From positions 3,673,390 to 3,737,389 of the forward strand of contig NC_092110.1 in assembly GCF_045679555.1 (NCBI RefSeq): DNA of 64,000 nt, read 5' to 3'. Origin of the DNA: Salvelinus alpinus. Lineage: Eukaryota; Chordata; Actinopteri; Salmoniformes; Salmonidae. Under the pieces are notes generated by a model that searched no databases, was not told the origin of the DNA, and saw only the letters and a list, made by a program, of their open reading frames with translations. The number at the start of each line of letters is the position of its first letter. Position 1 is the stretch's first letter. Shown piece after piece: positions 62,002 to 64,000 of this stretch. Position numbers and translations under genes: made by a program.

Positions 62002-62797
62002 GGGGTGGATGGTGGACTGTGATGTCAGGTTTAGTACGCCGTGGAGTGTGTGTGGTAGATCACGATGATCCTGTGAATGAACACAATCCAAACTCGTGCT
62101 CTACTACTCGTGCTATACTGTACAAGCAACCAGCTCTTGCTGTTTCAAACATATGGAGTACCATAGAAGAGCCTGTACGTCTCTTGTGGCTATTTTTCCT
62201 GAAGTGGCATTCAGTAGGCTGTTTCTAGGTGAAGTAATCTCTATTGTGGTGTTTTTTTGTTTCAGTATGTGTGGGTTAGGTGCTCATCATACATCACTGA
62301 AGTCATCGGAGCGGAAAAGTCCAAATAACACAGCTGTGTCCACTTTCCTCAAATGGAGTCTCTCCGGTTTTGTGATCATTGTGCCCGCACCTGATTCTGC
62401 TCTCCTGTAGCTAACCTAATTTGTATCTTCCTTAGGACTCTGTCATCAAGCCTGCCTTGCCAGTGAGTGTCAATTGGGTTCCCATTCTAGAGTTGGTCAA
62501 TTTAGATGTATGGGAGTAGTGTTAACCCCATCTGCTGCTTTGATGGCTTTCGGTCAGTGAGTGAGAGATGCCTTCCCACATGTTCTGTGATACATGTCCT
62601 CTATGGGAGCAGTGGAGCGCAGCGGTGTCCTTGTCTGGCTCATTCACATGTTGCATGTGCACTCTCCCCAGAATGTAAAGCTCTACTAATCATACACCGG
62701 TTAACAAAAACTGTACATTTTTTTTGTGATTCCTTTGCTTTGGCCTCAGTAGTTTGTATATTGAACATGTTACACGATTTGGTTTTTCCATTTAAAT
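62002..62797. other. samd5 intron, no feature seen
   Basis: No exon or repeat recognised. Confidence 0.45.
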
Positions 62798-63304
62798 GTT
62801 GAGGTTGGACGTGAGCACGTGGGGCGCACCAACGCGTCACCTCGTTAGTATGTGTTACACCTGTGCTGGTTGGTCATCTCGTTAGTGGGATGGTGTTTCA
62901 CCTGTGCTGGCCCAGGTGCTATTTAAGTGGCAGGCTCCAGTTGTCTTGAGATGTGGAGGGTTAACACCTTTTTTAATTGACTCTCCCTATTTGATTTCTA
63001 GACAAACAATCTGATCTTCCCTGTTTGTTCATTTTGCTCCAATATTTTGGTTTGCTTCCTTTTTACTTTTGGTGTGGGTTTTTCTTTTGTTTGCCTCTTA
63101 GTGGACAAATTTAGTGGGTGCTCATGGTGGGTGTCTTTTTAGTCCTAGTTGTTGTTATGCAACCTTCAGTGGCCACCCCAATAAGTGTCTTTTTAGAAAC
63201 CCTCCTAAACCCCAGCTGTTTCATTTTGGTTGTTGTCAGTGACTTTGTTAGTTCCCCCTTCTGTTTGAGTGACATTTTTGGTTTTCTTGCTGGGGAACGT
63301 AACA
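62798..63304 (+). mobile_element. Possible solo LTR
   Basis: Begins TGTTGAGGTTGGACG and ends GGGGAACGTAACA, i.e. TG..CA borders. It contains a TATTTAAG box near 62,921 and is about 507 bp long. No internal retroviral-type coding and no convincing target duplication next to it. An alternative is an unrelated dispersed repeat. Confidence 0.5.
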
Positions 63305-64000
63305 ATCAGCATAAGGACTATCTACCTTTATCTCAATCCTCTCACCATTGTTTTTATTTCTATACTTATTAGAACTACAAACCCACAATCAGCCAGTCAG
63401 CAAATAGGCCTAAACAGGAAGCAGTAGGTGGGTGTCGTGGCGATAGCTCAGATAGAAATAATGCACATTTTGCATTTCCTGTATGAGGAATGAGAAGAAG
63501 CAGGTTGACAGGTACAGTGTTAACCTCAATAACATGTCCTTCCCTGCAGAATGGGAGACCACTAATAAATCCTTCAATTCCTCCTTTAATCTGGTCTGGG
63601 CAATTCCACGGTAGAGTGATGTGAAGACAGATTTTTCACTTTAAAATGTATTCTATAATTCAGTTACCAAACTTTGCGTCTGCACTGTTCAAGTAAATGT
63701 GTTTTTGTAAAATGTTCAGTGGAAATTGTTGACCGTAGTCCTTGTGCATGGTTTGTTTTAACTTTTTGTTTGACATTTTTAAAGGGAAAAATCAGAGTCT
63801 CAGCATCACTTTAGTGGAATTGCCAGTCTCCTTTAAAGCTACAGTCTGTGACTTTGTTTTTAGAGAAACTGTATCCCTGTCACTTTGTTTTGCTGTAAAG
63901 CTGAGTGATATTGCAGATTGCACCTTTACGGCTAGAGCCCAGGGATTTCTCCTGTCTGCTCCTCTCCTGCATGTTCCTTTACAGGACGGGGCACAGCAAA
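63305..64000. other. samd5 intron, no feature seen
   Basis: No exon, RNA gene or repeat end recognised up to the window edge. Confidence 0.45.

Noticed and set aside
63111..63372. Hydrophobic open frame near the window end
   Set aside because: Lies in the LTR-like repeat; no conserved motif, no initiation context or splice partner.

Overview
The window is vertebrate nuclear DNA, almost certainly from a salmonid fish. Two things point there: split coding exons with GT..AG introns, and a dense load of repeat families typical of salmonids (several Tc1-like transposon families including the Sleeping Beauty lineage, endonuclease/RT LINEs with their TTGTATTC-CATGTGACAAATAAA tails, tRNA-derived SINEs, piggyBac-type elements, and foldback MITEs). 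The species cannot be fixed from sequence alone. There are no prokaryotic features, no real tRNA or rRNA genes and no CRISPR.

Region 1 (1-26,940, + strand) holds the 3' two thirds of stxbp5 (tomosyn-1), a WD40/R-SNARE regulator of syntaxin-dependent exocytosis. Twenty constitutive coding exons can be placed with consistent splice phases (1602 to the stop at 26,777), plus one symmetric candidate cassette exon (19,747-19,866) in the alternatively spliced hypervariable linker. The first exons lie upstream of the window. Introns carry a LINE, piggyBac remnants, a SINE, three Tc1-like elements (one Sleeping Beauty-like, one almost open) and MITEs. The most striking object is a 1.8-kb minisatellite (16,137-17,958) whose ~49-bp unit is a copied 3' splice site plus the first 18 bases of the exon at 17,959; that exon is itself the last unit of the array. 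About 39 decoy acceptors therefore stand immediately in front of the real one, and each would lead to a stop within ten codons.

Region 2 (26,941-32,798) is intergenic, with an exact 143-bp tandem duplication and a decayed Tc1-like element whose left tip is inverted.

Region 3 (32,799 to the end, + strand) is samd5. Exon 1 encodes the SAM domain; the rest of the window appears to be its long first intron, since no second exon was found. The order stxbp5-samd5 on the same strand matches the human 6q24 order STXBP5-SAMD5-SASH1 as I recall it, supporting both calls. The intron is mostly mobile DNA: at least seven Tc1-like copies or pieces, four LINE copies (one with the RT deleted, one split by a piggyBac-like insertion with TTAA duplications), a Ty3/gypsy-type gag scrap, SINEs and a probable solo LTR. 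Apart from splicing of the two genes, no coordinated gene system is visible. The interest lies in structural events: the splice-site minisatellite, a duplicated decoy exon start, inverted transposon segments and nested insertions.
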